Assembly: GCF_013364355.1 (NCBI RefSeq)
Contig: NZ_CP054931.1
Span: 4,081,501-4,145,500, forward strand
Length of the DNA stretch: 64,000 nucleotides
Source: Stenotrophomonas sp. NA06056
GTDB taxonomy: Bacteria > Pseudomonadota > Gammaproteobacteria > Xanthomonadales > Xanthomonadaceae
Direction: 5' to 3'
Shown here: positions 9,158 through 17,258 of the stretch, piece by piece
Layout of the letters: every line of letters begins with the position of its first letter
Position numbering within the stretch: position 1 is the stretch's first letter
The notes under the pieces: model-generated
What the model was told of the DNA's origin: nothing
Seen by the model: only the letters and a program-made list of their open reading frames with translations
The model's database searches: none
Translations under genes and position numbers: made by a program

Positions 9158-9802
9158 TCAGCCGCAGCCTTCGGCGTAGTCCACCTGCGGGGTCCTGCCG
9201 ACCCGCCAGGCACCGACCTTGCCGTCAGCGCCGAGGGCGAAATCGATGATCGCCGCGCCTTCCTGCGCCGGGCGCACGCGCAGATGCTGGGCCTTGTCGT
9301 CGTACTTGTCCGGGCCGACGTCGGCGCGCTCGGGATAGAGCACCTGCAGCTCACCCAGGGTCATGCCGACCCGGCCGCCGCCGGGGGCGACGATCGACGG
9401 GCTGCGCACGTCGTAGCGGACCAGCTTGCGTGCCTCGAACATCAGGCGCGGGTCTTCGGCGTCCTGCGGGCGCAGGAAGTAGCAGCCCTCGTTGGCATCG
9501 TCGGCCGGCAGCGGCTTGCCAGCGGCATCGGTGCCCAGCCCCTGCAACGGCGTGCCGAAGCCACTGCGGACCTCGGCGATGCCGGCGCCCAGCGTGGCAC
9601 CGCCGAAGCCATCCAGGCGGGCCGGGCTGTCGCGGCGCGGGTCCACCGGCGAAGCGGTGGCCAGATCGGCGTCGGCGGGGACGGAGGCATCCTTCGCCGG
9701 CGCGGTTGCGGCAGGAGGTGCGTCCGGCGTAGCGGTTTCGGGACTACGGTTGCAGGCGGCCAGCGACAACAGCAGCAGGCCGGCCATCGGGAGGTGCTTC
9801 AT
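9158..9802 (-). CDS. Predicted lipoprotein of unknown function
   Basis: The 214-residue product has a lipoprotein signal (MKHLPMAGLLLLSLAACNRS, lipobox LAAC) and an Ala/Pro-rich linker to about residue 60. A compact domain with FGGATLGAGIAEVRSGFGTP, one internal Cys (EGCYFL) and a C-terminal EGCG follows; the two later cysteines could pair. I do not recognise the domain. It ends 74 bases after the start of the CaCA gene on the same strand and may share its transcript. Confidence 0.7.
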   Translation of the reverse strand: MKHLPMAGLLLLSLAACNRSPETATPDAPPAATAPAKDASVPADADLATASPVDPRRDSPARLDGFGGATLGAGIAEVRSGFGTPLQGLGTDAAGKPLPADDANEGCYFLRPQDAEDPRLMFEARKLVRYDVRSPSIVAPGGGRVGMTLGELQVLYPERADVGPDKYDDKAQHLRVRPAQEGAAIIDFALGADGKVGAWRVGRTPQVDYAEGCG

Positions 9803-9924
9803 CGGTGCGGATCCTTGGCACAGGGTGGGAGCACGCTACCGCAGCGCGCGTGCAGGCGCTGCATTGTCATCGCGGTTTCATCGCCCTCATTCAGGCTGGG
9901 CAAGCACCGACTTGGCTGTCCCCC

Positions 9925-10461
9925 ATGCAACCGCGCAAGACCGACCTCGCCCGAACCGCGCTGCAGGCCCACCGCGCGCCGCTGGACATGCGCCAGCGAC
10001 GGCTGCTGATCCTGTGTGATGGCCAGCGCAGCATCGCCGAGCTGACCGCGCTGCTGGGGCAGGATGCGGCGGCGATGGTGATCCAGCTGATCCAGGCCGG
10101 CTACCTGGTGACCGCTGCGGACGCCGTCGGCTCCATGCAACCCGTGCCGATTGCGACAACTGCTCCCCTGGCGCCGCCAGTCTCTGCCACGTCTCCAGCA
10201 CCGGTCGAACGCCGTCGCTCGCTGGTTGCCGCGCGCATCTATGTGCTGGGAATCCTGGAGATGCAGCGGCACCCCAACGCAGCGGCGTTGTTCCGCGACC
10301 TGCAGCAGGCGCGCGCCGAAGGCGAGGTGCTGCAGGTGATGCAATCAGCGCTGCAGGTGCTGCCGACGCTGACCTCGGAAGGCTACTGCCAACGCGTGCG
10401 GCAGCGGCTGATGGAGGCATTGCCGATGGAGCATTGCAGCGCGTTCGCGGCTATCGCCTGA
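9925..10461 (+). CDS. Conserved hypothetical protein with N-terminal winged-helix-like region
   Basis: The 178-residue protein from the ATG at 9925 starts MQPRKTDLARTAL. Residues 15-60 (LDMRQRRLLILCDGQRSIAE then LTALLGQ, MVIQLIQAGYL) look like the small winged-helix unit seen in some regulator and PqqD-like proteins. A Pro/Ala linker and an alpha-helical C-terminal part follow. The frame is open upstream to 9805, but that part would overlap the divergent lipoprotein promoter zone. Function unknown. Confidence 0.6.
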   Translation: MQPRKTDLARTALQAHRAPLDMRQRRLLILCDGQRSIAELTALLGQDAAAMVIQLIQAGYLVTAADAVGSMQPVPIATTAPLAPPVSATSPAPVERRRSLVAARIYVLGILEMQRHPNAAALFRDLQQARAEGEVLQVMQSALQVLPTLTSEGYCQRVRQRLMEALPMEHCSAFAAIA

Positions 10462-10472
10462 TCCGGCGAACA

Positions 10473-10780
10473 GCATCCACGCATGGCGTGGATCTACTGC
10501 ATCACGAACCCGGTTGGATCCACGCCGCGCGCGATATCGCGCTTCCCAGTAGATCCACGCCATGCGTGGATGCGGTATCGCGCCTCCCGGTAGATCCACG
10601 CCATGCGTGGATGCGGTATCGCGCCTCCCGGTAGATCCACGCCATGCGTGGATACGGTATCGCGCCTCCCGGTAGATCCACGCCATGCGTGGATACGGTA
10701 TCGCGCTTCCCAGTAGATCCACGCCATGCGTGGATACGGTATCGCGCTTCCTGGTAGATCCACGCCATGCGTGGATGCGG
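10473..10780. repeat. Tandem SMAG array: six 41-bp units plus flanking copies
   Basis: Six units start at 10549, 10590, 10631, 10672, 10713 and 10754, each exactly 41 bases apart. A unit is a 23-base GTAG-headed palindrome (GTAGATCCACGCC...) plus an 18-base linker (GCGGTATCGCGCCTCCCG with small changes). A decayed unit precedes the first at about 10514, and an inverted copy lies at 10473-10497. Differences between units are limited to TGCGG/TACGG and CCTCCC/CTTCCC. The array ends about 10 bases from the hmgA stop codon. Confidence 0.92.
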
Positions 10781-10784
10781 ACGA

Positions 10785-12083
10785 TCAACGGAAATTGTTG
10801 CGCAGGCCGTTCCAGCACTGCTGGTAATCGCCCTGCCGGTGGCCCGCGGCCAGCGCCTGCGCGGTCGGGCGGATCACCCCACGGGTCTCGAACATGAAGG
10901 CCATGGTGTCCTTGATCACGTCCGGCTTGGACAGGTCTGCACTGGAGGCCTTGTCGAAGGTCGGCGCATCCGGACCGTGGCCACTCATGCAGTTGTGCAA
11001 CGACGCACCGCCCGGCACGAAGCCTTCGGCCTTGGCGTCGTAGGCACCATGCACCAGGCCCATGAACTCGCTGGCGATGTTGCGGTGGAACCACGGCGGG
11101 CGGAACGTGTTCTGCGCCACCAGCCAGCGCGGCGGGAAGATGGCGAAGTCCATGTTGCTGGTGCCCGCGGTGTCGCTGGGCGAGTGCAGCACCAGGAAGA
11201 TCGACGGGTCCGGGTGGTCGTAGCTGATCGAGCCGATGGTGTTGAAGCGGCGCAGGTCGTAGCGGTACGGCGCGTAGTTGCCGTGCCAGGCCACCACGTC
11301 CAGCGGCGAATGATCGATCAGGGCACGCCACAGGCGGCCGTCGAACTTGGCGATCAGCTCGAAATCACCGTCGATGTCTTCGAACGCCGCATGCGGGGTC
11401 TCGAAGTCGCGCGGGTTGGCCAGGCCGTTGGAGCCGATCGGGCCCAGGTCGGGCAGCTTCAGCAGCGCGCCGTAGTTCTCGCAGATGTAGCCACGGCTCG
11501 GGCCGTCGGGCAGCTCCACGCGGAAGCGGACACCACGCGGGATCACCGCGATCTGCTGCGGCTCGATCTCGATCACGCCCAGCTCGGTGAGCAGGCGCAG
11601 GCTGCCCAGCTGCGGCACGATCAGCAGTTCGCCGTCGGCGTCGTAGAAGTAGCGGCCGACCATGTCACGGTTGGCCGCATACAGATGGATGCCGACACCG
11701 GCATGCGCGTCGGGCGAACCGTTGCCGCCCATCGTGTACAGGCCTTCGACAAAATCGGTCGGCAGTTCCGGCAGCGGCAGCGGGCTCCAGCGCAGCTGGT
11801 TCGGCGAGGCCGGCTGCGCACCGAAATCGCACTGCAGCTGCGATTGCGCAAACGGAGTGAACTCGCCGTGGGTCACCGCCGGACGGATCCGGTACAGCCA
11901 GCTGCGGCGGTTGCTGCCACGCGGCGCGGTGAACGCGGTACCGGTCAACTGCTCGGCATACAGGCCATGGGCCACCTTCTGCGGCGAGTTCTGGCCGACG
12001 GGCAGTGCGCCGGCAACGGCCTCGGTGGCGAACTCGTTGCCGAAACCGGACTGATAGCCGCGGGCTGTGATGGCGCTGGACAT
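10785..12083 (-). CDS. hmgA: Homogentisate 1,2-dioxygenase
   Basis: HmgA opens the ring of homogentisate to maleylacetoacetate in tyrosine and phenylalanine catabolism. The 432-residue product reads [20 protein letters not shown] at the start and has the cupin-type iron enzyme features [20 protein letters not shown] and [13 protein letters not shown] near the C-terminus. The ATG at 12083 has AGGAG at good spacing. hppD lies 102 bases upstream on the same strand, so the pair makes two consecutive pathway steps; the next steps are not in the window. The 3' end abuts the SMAG array. Confidence 0.96.
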   Translation of the reverse strand: MSSAITARGYQSGFGNEFATEAVAGALPVGQNSPQKVAHGLYAEQLTGTAFTAPRGSNRRSWLYRIRPAVTHGEFTPFAQSQLQCDFGAQPASPNQLRWSPLPLPELPTDFVEGLYTMGGNGSPDAHAGVGIHLYAANRDMVGRYFYDADGELLIVPQLGSLRLLTELGVIEIEPQQIAVIPRGVRFRVELPDGPSRGYICENYGALLKLPDLGPIGSNGLANPRDFETPHAAFEDIDGDFELIAKFDGRLWRALIDHSPLDVVAWHGNYAPYRYDLRRFNTIGSISYDHPDPSIFLVLHSPSDTAGTSNMDFAIFPPRWLVAQNTFRPPWFHRNIASEFMGLVHGAYDAKAEGFVPGGASLHNCMSGHGPDAPTFDKASSADLSKPDVIKDTMAFMFETRGVIRPTAQALAAGHRQGDYQQCWNGLRNNFR

Positions 12084-12185
12084 GGGGGGCTCCTGGGTAC
12101 GGCGGGACCGGAACGGAAAGCAGCCGAGCATGGCTCGGCCTACAGGCAAGCAGGCGCCGGGACTGGCCCGGCGCTGCCGACGACC

Positions 12186-13298
12186 TTACAGCACGCCGCG
12201 GCGGATCTGGTCGCGCTCGATGCTCTCGAACAGCGCGGTGAAGTTGCCTTCGCCGAAGCCCTCGTTGCCCTTGCGCTGGATGATCTCGAAGAAGATCGGG
12301 CCGATGCAGTTCTGGGTGAAGATCTGCAGCAGCTTGCGCTGGTGGGTTTCCGGATCGGCATCGATCAGGATCTTGTTCTTGGCCAGGCGGGCGACGTCTT
12401 CACCGTGGTTCGGCACGCGCTGGTCGATCACGTCGAAGTAGGTGTCCGGCGTGTCGAGGAAATCCACGCCCTGCGCGCGCATGGCTTCGACGGTCTCGTA
12501 GATGTTGTCGGTGAAGCAGGCGATGTGCTGGATGCCCTCGCCCTTGTACGCATCCAGATACTCGTTGATCTGGCTCTTCGGGTCGGACGATTCGTTCAGC
12601 GGAATGCGCACGATGCCGTCCGGCGCGGTCATGGCCTTGGACACCAGGCCGGTCTTCAGGCCCTTGATGTCGAAGTAGCGGATCTCGCGGAAGTTGAACA
12701 GGCGCTCGTAGTAGTCCGACCACTGCTGCATGTTGCCGAAGTACAGGTTGTGGGTCAGGTGGTCGATGAAGGTCAGGCCGAAGCCGAACGGGCGCAGGTC
12801 AGCGCCGGCGATCAGCTCGTAGTCGCCATCGAAGATGCTGCCGGCATCGCCGTAGCGATCCACCAGGTACAGCATGCAGTCGCCGATGCCCTTGATGACC
12901 GGCGCGTTGACCGCCTTGCTCTCCGGCTTGAAGGCGATGGCCTCAGCGCCGTTGCCCAGCGCGGTCTGGTAGACCTCCGCGCCCGGCTTCTTGAAGCGGA
13001 TCGCGAAGCCGCAGGCGCACGGGCCGTGCTTTTCGGCGAAGTCGGCCGCGAACGAATCGGGGTCTTCATTGACCAGGAAGTTGACGTCGCCCTGGCGATA
13101 GACGGTAATCGGACGCTGCTTGTGCTTGAGCACCGCGCTGAAGCCCATCTTGCGGAAGTACTCGTGCAGCTCGGCACCACGGCCGGCCGGTGCGGCGAAT
13201 TCGACGAACTCGAAGCCGTCGATGCCCATCGGGTTCTCGAAGGTGGTGACCTGCATGCCGGGGTTGGGATGCGAGGCGGACGGGACTGCGGTATTCAT
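12186..13298 (-). CDS. hppD: 4-hydroxyphenylpyruvate dioxygenase
   Basis: HppD converts 4-hydroxyphenylpyruvate to homogentisate using Fe(II) and O2. The 370-residue product contains NPMGIDGFEFVEFAAP at the N-terminus. The C-terminal vicinal-oxygen-chelate half has GIQHIACFTDNIYETVEAMR with an iron-ligand histidine, FTQNCIGPIFFEIIQRKG with the glutamate ligand, and GFGEGNFTALFESIERDQ. I chose the ATG at 13298; the frame continues upstream only as a shadow of the divergent gene. It probably starts the hppD-hmgA transcript from the promoter at 13386-13414. Confidence 0.96.
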   Translation of the reverse strand: MNTAVPSASHPNPGMQVTTFENPMGIDGFEFVEFAAPAGRGAELHEYFRKMGFSAVLKHKQRPITVYRQGDVNFLVNEDPDSFAADFAEKHGPCACGFAIRFKKPGAEVYQTALGNGAEAIAFKPESKAVNAPVIKGIGDCMLYLVDRYGDAGSIFDGDYELIAGADLRPFGFGLTFIDHLTHNLYFGNMQQWSDYYERLFNFREIRYFDIKGLKTGLVSKAMTAPDGIVRIPLNESSDPKSQINEYLDAYKGEGIQHIACFTDNIYETVEAMRAQGVDFLDTPDTYFDVIDQRVPNHGEDVARLAKNKILIDADPETHQRKLLQIFTQNCIGPIFFEIIQRKGNEGFGEGNFTALFESIERDQIRRGVL

Positions 13299-13385
13299 GG
13301 CGTGGCTCCGAATCGGTGCCGCATCGGCACAAACCAGGTGCGGGCGGGGTTGGACCCGGCGAGAATGCAGGGTACGGACCCAACA

Positions 13386-13414
13386 CTTATAGTTACACTT
13401 GAAACCACCAGCAA
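13386..13414 (-). promoter_or_regulatory. Predicted sigma-70 promoter of hppD-hmgA
   Basis: Read on the minus strand, TTGCTG (13414-13409) and TATAAG (13391-13386) are separated by exactly 17 bases, about 90 bases before the hppD start. The operator-like palindrome 13390-13407 fills the spacer. Confidence 0.5.
13390..13407. promoter_or_regulatory. Candidate MarR operator between hppD and its regulator
   Basis: The sequence TAGTTACACTTGAAACCA is an imperfect palindrome: half-site TAGTTACA, two-base spacer, then TGAAACCA, which matches the inverted half-site TGTAACTA at 6 of 8 positions. It overlaps the predicted hppD promoter and lies 20 bases before the marR start, so one bound dimer could repress both directions. 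Confidence 0.45.
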
Positions 13415-13427
13415 GGTGCACCGCAAC

Positions 13428-13922
13428 ATGAGCCCCGCCGATCCCGTTTCGACCCGCCTGCGTGCCTCCCACGTCCTGCTCGACCTGGAACAGTTCCTGC
13501 CCTACCGGCTGAGCGTGCTGTCCAACCGGGTCAGCGGCAACATCGCCAAGCTGTACGGCGACCGTTATGGCCTGGCCATCCCGGAGTGGCGGGTGATCAC
13601 CATCCTGGCGCTGTACCCGGGGTCGTCGGCCAGCGAGGTCTCCGACCGCACGGCGATGGACAAGGTGGCGGTCAGCCGCGCGGTGGCCCGCCTGCTGGAA
13701 CGTGGTTTCATCAAGCGTGAGACCCATGGCGATGATCGTCGGCGCTCGGTGCTGGCGCTGTCGGCGGCAGGGTTCGAGGTGTACGAGACGATCGCGCCGA
13801 TGGTGATCGAGATCACCCGCAAGCTGATGTCGGTGCTGAGCGAGGAAGAGGAGCAGGTGCTGGAGAAGCTGATCCTGCGCCTGGCCGGGGATGGCCTGGA
13901 GCGGATGGGCGAAGGGGTCTGA
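13428..13922 (+). CDS. MarR-family transcriptional regulator of the homogentisate genes
   Basis: The 164-residue protein is a typical MarR. Its winged helix includes PEWRVITILALYPGSSASEV then DKVAVSRAVARLLERGFIKR, with the wing ETHGDDRRRSVLALS. Long dimerisation helices flank the domain. It is transcribed divergently from hppD-hmgA with 129 bases between, the usual layout for a local ligand-released repressor of homogentisate catabolism; that role is inferred from position. The start ATG at 13428 lies 20 bases after the candidate operator, suggesting autoregulation. The stop is followed at once by the structured repeat 13923-14107. Confidence 0.85.
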   Translation: MSPADPVSTRLRASHVLLDLEQFLPYRLSVLSNRVSGNIAKLYGDRYGLAIPEWRVITILALYPGSSASEVSDRTAMDKVAVSRAVARLLERGFIKRETHGDDRRRSVLALSAAGFEVYETIAPMVIEITRKLMSVLSEEEEQVLEKLILRLAGDGLERMGEGV

Positions 13923-14107
13923 GGGGTTTCCGGGGCTGCGCCCCGGGCCCTGCAGAGGCATACGGGCAGGAACCGAGGCAGAAGCGGCCTTCCTGAGGGG
14001 ATGCGGGGTGGTGTCGGATTGCGGAGACGCCGTAAACCCATCCATGGGGGCTTGGCCGCGGCATCCATGCCGCGGACACCCCGCAATCCGACACCACCCC
14101 GCCTTCG
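13923..14107 (+). repeat. Structured 3'-flanking element, copy 1
   Basis: Immediately after the marR stop comes a hairpin GGGGC-TGC-GCCCC (13932-13944). After a spacer comes a perfect 22-bp outer stem, 14003-14024 with 14081-14102. The stem encloses two hairpins, CCCAT-CC-ATGGG (14037-14048) and CCGCGGCAT-CC-ATGCCGCGG (14056-14075), joined by the conserved GACGCCGTAAACCCATCC. The fold is a three-way junction. Two relatives occur at 33651-33840 and 34028-34222 with different outer-stem sequences that still pair. Confidence 0.8.
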
Positions 14108-14440
14108 ACAATTTCCCGCTGCTGTTGGTAGGTGTCGACCTTGGTCGACACATGGATCCCTGCCATGCGCGGATGATGTCGCGGGCTGCGCTGTGGTCGA
14201 TCAGGCGCATGCCATCGATGACCTGCATCGCGTGGTTTTCATGGCCCGCCGACGAACGGTCTTTCGGCCGGGTTCGACTCGATGTGTCGCGATTACCACC
14301 TGATGTTTCGGCATCGGGCCGGTAGAGTCCTGATCGACAGAGCGGCTGTATCGGAATTCGCGCATCGAGTGGCATTGCCTATTGGACGACCGGTTCCATC
14401 GGTCCGAGAGTAGGCGCGCAGCGGAGCACCGCTGCCGGGG
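14108..14440. other. Gene-free stretch with decayed palindromes
   Basis: No gene is convincing here. A GTAG-headed palindrome GTAGGTGTCGACC lies at 14128-14151, followed by a decayed SMAG-like TGGATCCCTGCCATGCGCGG at 14153-14173. Confidence 0.5.
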
Positions 14441-14632
14441 TTGAAAGCCCGATGATCCGAAGGAAACCACGCCGCACCCGTCGCCGCCCATCGCGGGCGG
14501 CGACGACTCGCGCTGCCCCGCTTTGGCGGGCGGTGCGTGGGGCCGCATGGCCGCCGTTCCTCCTTCGGATCACGGTCTTTCAACCACGCATCGCCTGCCG
14601 CCTTTCCGGCGGCCTCGCCACGGAGTTTCGCC
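14441..14632 (+). ncRNA. Structured leader, copy A, upstream of a small ORF
   Basis: A long stem pairs 14441-14464 (TTGAAAG...CCGAAGGA) with 14561-14583, with one mismatch and one bulge. Inside are the hairpin GTCGCCGCCC/GGGCGGCGAC (14480-14504) and the conserved string GGCGGGCGGTGCGTGGGG (14525-14542). After the stem come CCACGCATCG, a hairpin GCCGCC-TTTCC-GGCGGC and CACGGAG, which serves as the ribosome site of the ORF at 14633. The same order with different pairing sequences recurs at 57778-57985. Whether it is an RNA regulator or a mobile DNA element is unknown. Confidence 0.6.
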
Positions 14633-14860
14633 ATGACACGCCGCCATCACCCCGCTACCGAACCCATCGATCGCGAAGCCGACCTGCAGCGCATCGATGA
14701 AGCACTGGCCACGCTGGAAACCGTCACCGAAGCGTGGTTCGAACATCATCGACTGAAGGCCTGCCAGCCAGGCCTGCTGCTGTCGTTGAACCGGCTGCTC
14801 GACCTGACCAGTCTCGCCAAGGGCTATGCCAGTGCGCTGCGGGTGATTGCTGAACCCTGA
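14633..14860 (+). CDS. Small protein of unknown function behind a structured leader
   Basis: The 75-residue product starts MTRRHHPATEPIDREADLQR and is predicted largely helical, with a C-terminal leucine-rich part (GLLLSLNRLLDLTSLAKGYA). No membrane segment or cysteine pair is evident. The ATG follows CACGGAG at 8 bases. In layout it resembles the small helical ORFs that sit behind similar leaders in pseudomonads, as I recall, but I cannot name the family. The DUF1016 nuclease gene starts 20 bases after its stop, so the two are probably co-transcribed. Confidence 0.65.
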   Translation: MTRRHHPATEPIDREADLQRIDEALATLETVTEAWFEHHRLKACQPGLLLSLNRLLDLTSLAKGYASALRVIAEP

Positions 14861-14880
14861 CCCTGCTGGAAGGCACTTTC

Positions 14881-15942
14881 ATGGACCACACACCGCCCCC
14901 CACCTTGCCGCAAACCAACGATCTGCTGGCTGATATCCGCCAATTGATATCCACAGCCCGCGCCGGGATGGTCAGGACCGTCAATGCCGAACTGACACTG
15001 CTCTACTGGCGTATAGGACGTCGCATCCATGTCGATCAGATGGGTGGACGTCGGGCACGCTATGGAGAGGTCCTGTTCAAGCGCATCGCCAGCAAGCTGG
15101 CTGCCGAGTTCGGCGGTTCGTTCGGTGAAAAGAGCCTGCGCAGGATGGTGCAGTTCTCCATCGCGTTTGCCGACGAGCAGATTGTCGTATCACTGCTACG
15201 ACAATTGAGCTGGACCCATTTCATCGCACTGATTCCGCTGTCTGATCCGCTCAAGCGCGACTTCTACGCGCAGATGGCCAGCACCGAAGGCTGGAGTGTC
15301 CGCATGTTGCGTCAGCGCATCGACTCGATGCTGTACGAGCGCACGGCACTGTCCAGCCAGCCGGAACAGACCATTGCCAACGAGCTGTCGGCATTGCGCA
15401 GTAACCAGCAGCTCACGCCGGGTCTGGTCCTGCGCGACCCGTACGTACTGGATTTTCTCGGGCTGAAGGAGTGCTGGGACGAACAGGAACTGGAAGGCGC
15501 CATCCTGCGTGAAATGCAGGGGTTCCTGCTTGAACTCGGAGTGGGATTCAGTTTTGTCGCCCGCCAGAAACGCATCCAGATCGACGACGACGACTTCCAT
15601 CTCGACCTGCTGTTCTACAACCGTCGCCTGCGCAGGCTGGTGGCCGTCGAACTGAAGATCGGTGACTTCAAGCCAGCGTACAAAGGCCAGATGGAGCTCT
15701 ATCTACGTTGGCTGGATCGTTATGAGCGGGAGGAAGGTGAAGAGGCACCGCTGGGCATCATCCTTTGCACGGGCAAGAAGGCGGGCCAGATCGAGTTGCT
15801 GGAGCTGGACCGCTCAGGCATCCACGTGGCGGAGTACCTGACATCCCTTCCCTCCCGGGAAGTTCTCAAGCAACGGCTGCAGGCCGCGACCGAGCGTGCG
15901 CGGCAACGCATGGAACTCACTACGGCAGAGCTCGACCAGTAA
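14881..15942 (+). CDS. DUF1016 (YhcG-like) PD-(D/E)XK nuclease family protein
   Basis: The 353-residue protein has the DUF1016 N-terminal helical domain (residues 15-170; TLLYWRIGRRIH, FGEKSLRRMVQFSIAFAD, SWTHFIALIPLSDPLKRDFY) and the C-terminal nuclease domain. The latter carries FHLDLLFYNRRLRRLVAVEL followed by KIGDFKPAYKGQMELYLRWL, supplying the D...ExK catalytic residues and the conserved glutamine. Family members are common in mobile and defence-linked loci; the cellular role is unsettled. It follows the leader and 75-residue ORF with only 20 bases between, and no restriction or toxin partner is visible nearby. Confidence 0.88.
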   Translation: MDHTPPPTLPQTNDLLADIRQLISTARAGMVRTVNAELTLLYWRIGRRIHVDQMGGRRARYGEVLFKRIASKLAAEFGGSFGEKSLRRMVQFSIAFADEQIVVSLLRQLSWTHFIALIPLSDPLKRDFYAQMASTEGWSVRMLRQRIDSMLYERTALSSQPEQTIANELSALRSNQQLTPGLVLRDPYVLDFLGLKECWDEQELEGAILREMQGFLLELGVGFSFVARQKRIQIDDDDFHLDLLFYNRRLRRLVAVELKIGDFKPAYKGQMELYLRWLDRYEREEGEEAPLGIILCTGKKAGQIELLELDRSGIHVAEYLTSLPSREVLKQRLQAATERARQRMELTTAELDQ

Positions 15943-15992
15943 CCACCGCGCAGGGGATCACCAGGCCCACGTCACGCGCGGATGGCACATGC

Positions 15993-17132
15993 TCAGCTCA
16001 GATGCTTGCGCCGCGCATGGATCCACGGCACCGCCAGCGCGCCGATGGCGCCACCGGCAAAGCCCAGCGAGGCGGCAACCGTGGCCGCTTCAACCGCCCC
16101 GGGCAACGCCAGCGCGGCCGTAACCAGCAGCAGCGACGGCAGGCCGACGAACGTACCCAGGAAGAACGGCCAGCGCGGCGACCAGGTATTGAGCTGCAGC
16201 AGGCTGACCGGCTGCCATGCCTCGGACGAAGCGTCTTCGGCGATCTTCGCGACCACTCTGCCCAGATCCACTTCCGGCAGCAGCTTGCCCGGACGCGCGG
16301 CGGCAATCGCCTCGGCCACGGCTTCAACCGGCGGGAAGCTGCCCGGCCACGCCACCGGTGCAGGCACGCCGTACGCGGTCAGCAGCGGCACGCTCAGCCA
16401 GGGCGCCACCAGCGGGCGCAGCCTGCGCCGGCCATGCACGCACCAGACCTGTGGCTGGCCGTGCGCGGTCACGCTGTACAGCGCCAGCTCGCTCGGCGGC
16501 GGGTAGCCCAGCATGGTCACCCGTGCCGCCAGGCTGTCCTGGTCCATCGCACGCAGGAAGCCGGGGCGGCTGCGCCCTTCCTGCATCCACGCCATGCCGA
16601 GCGCGCCGACCAGATAGGCCTCGGCCACATCCTTGCTGCCCGCGTTGGCGCGATCATCGCTGGCCAGGTACCAGGCCAGTGACTTGGGTTCGGGTACGTC
16701 GGCCAGGCCCCAGCGGCTGTCGTCGCCCAGCACATGGCGCACCGGCAGGCGGGCCGGTGCGGTTTCACCCCGTTCGCCGGGCTGCAGGAACGGCAGCACG
16801 CCCTGCACGAAACTGGACAGGTCGATCGCGCGCACGCCGTTGCCGTGCCATTCCGGCGGCAGCAGACCGGCCAGCTGTCCTTCGGCGGCGAGTCGATCCA
16901 GCCGCGCCTTCTGTTCCACCAGCTTCTGCACTGCGCCCTTCAGCACCACGTTGTCGGGCAAGGCGATCTGCGGCAAGCGATGTCGCGGCGGTGCCAGCTC
17001 AAGGGCGTCTTCACCGGTGCCGGCGTCGTCCAGCAAGGTTTCCTGGGCAGGCAGGCTCACGCCATCGGGTGCCCCACCTTCGGCCAGCGGGCTGGCAGGT
17101 TCGGGCAGGCGTTCGGCGTGGTCGCTGTGCAT
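15993..17132 (-). CDS. Conserved hypothetical protein with two C-terminal membrane helices
   Basis: The 379-residue protein is soluble for most of its length (acidic, Pro-rich N-terminus to about residue 75), then has two adjacent hydrophobic segments near the C-terminus (FFLGTFVGLPSLLLVTAALA and AATVAASLGFAGGAIGALAV). The tail ARRKHLS is probably cytoplasmic. I do not recognise a catalytic motif. It stands alone, convergent with the DUF1016 gene. Confidence 0.65.
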   Translation of the reverse strand: MHSDHAERLPEPASPLAEGGAPDGVSLPAQETLLDDAGTGEDALELAPPRHRLPQIALPDNVVLKGAVQKLVEQKARLDRLAAEGQLAGLLPPEWHGNGVRAIDLSSFVQGVLPFLQPGERGETAPARLPVRHVLGDDSRWGLADVPEPKSLAWYLASDDRANAGSKDVAEAYLVGALGMAWMQEGRSRPGFLRAMDQDSLAARVTMLGYPPPSELALYSVTAHGQPQVWCVHGRRRLRPLVAPWLSVPLLTAYGVPAPVAWPGSFPPVEAVAEAIAAARPGKLLPEVDLGRVVAKIAEDASSEAWQPVSLLQLNTWSPRWPFFLGTFVGLPSLLLVTAALALPGAVEAATVAASLGFAGGAIGALAVPWIHARRKHLS

Positions 17133-17199
17133 GGGCGCTCCGGTCGCGCCGGGTGGCGCAGTGAGGTCCTTGCCATTAACGGCCGAAGGGTATCGATCT

Positions 17200-17224
17200 G
17201 TAGATCCGCGCCATGCGTGGATGG
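17200..17224 (+). repeat. SMAG repeat
   Basis: A single GTAG-headed palindrome (GTAGATCCGCGCCATGCGTG) between the start of the 379-residue gene and the end of the thioredoxin-like lipoprotein gene. Confidence 0.8.
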
Positions 17225-17258
17225 TCGGGCAGTGGCGAAGCTGCGGGGCCGCCCAGCG

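Noticed and set aside
10494-10768. Minus-strand open frames encoding repeated HAWRGSTG-type peptides
   Set aside because: They are translations of the SMAG array and have no ribosome site.
10549-10780. Regular 41-base period resembling a CRISPR array
   Set aside because: The sequence between palindromes is the same in every unit, there are no variable spacers, the units are the species REP repeat plus a constant linker, and no cas genes are nearby.
10767-13922. A very long plus-strand frame running across hmgA and hppD into the MarR gene
   Set aside because: Only the last 164 codons (from 13428) match a family; the rest is a shadow of hmgA and hppD.
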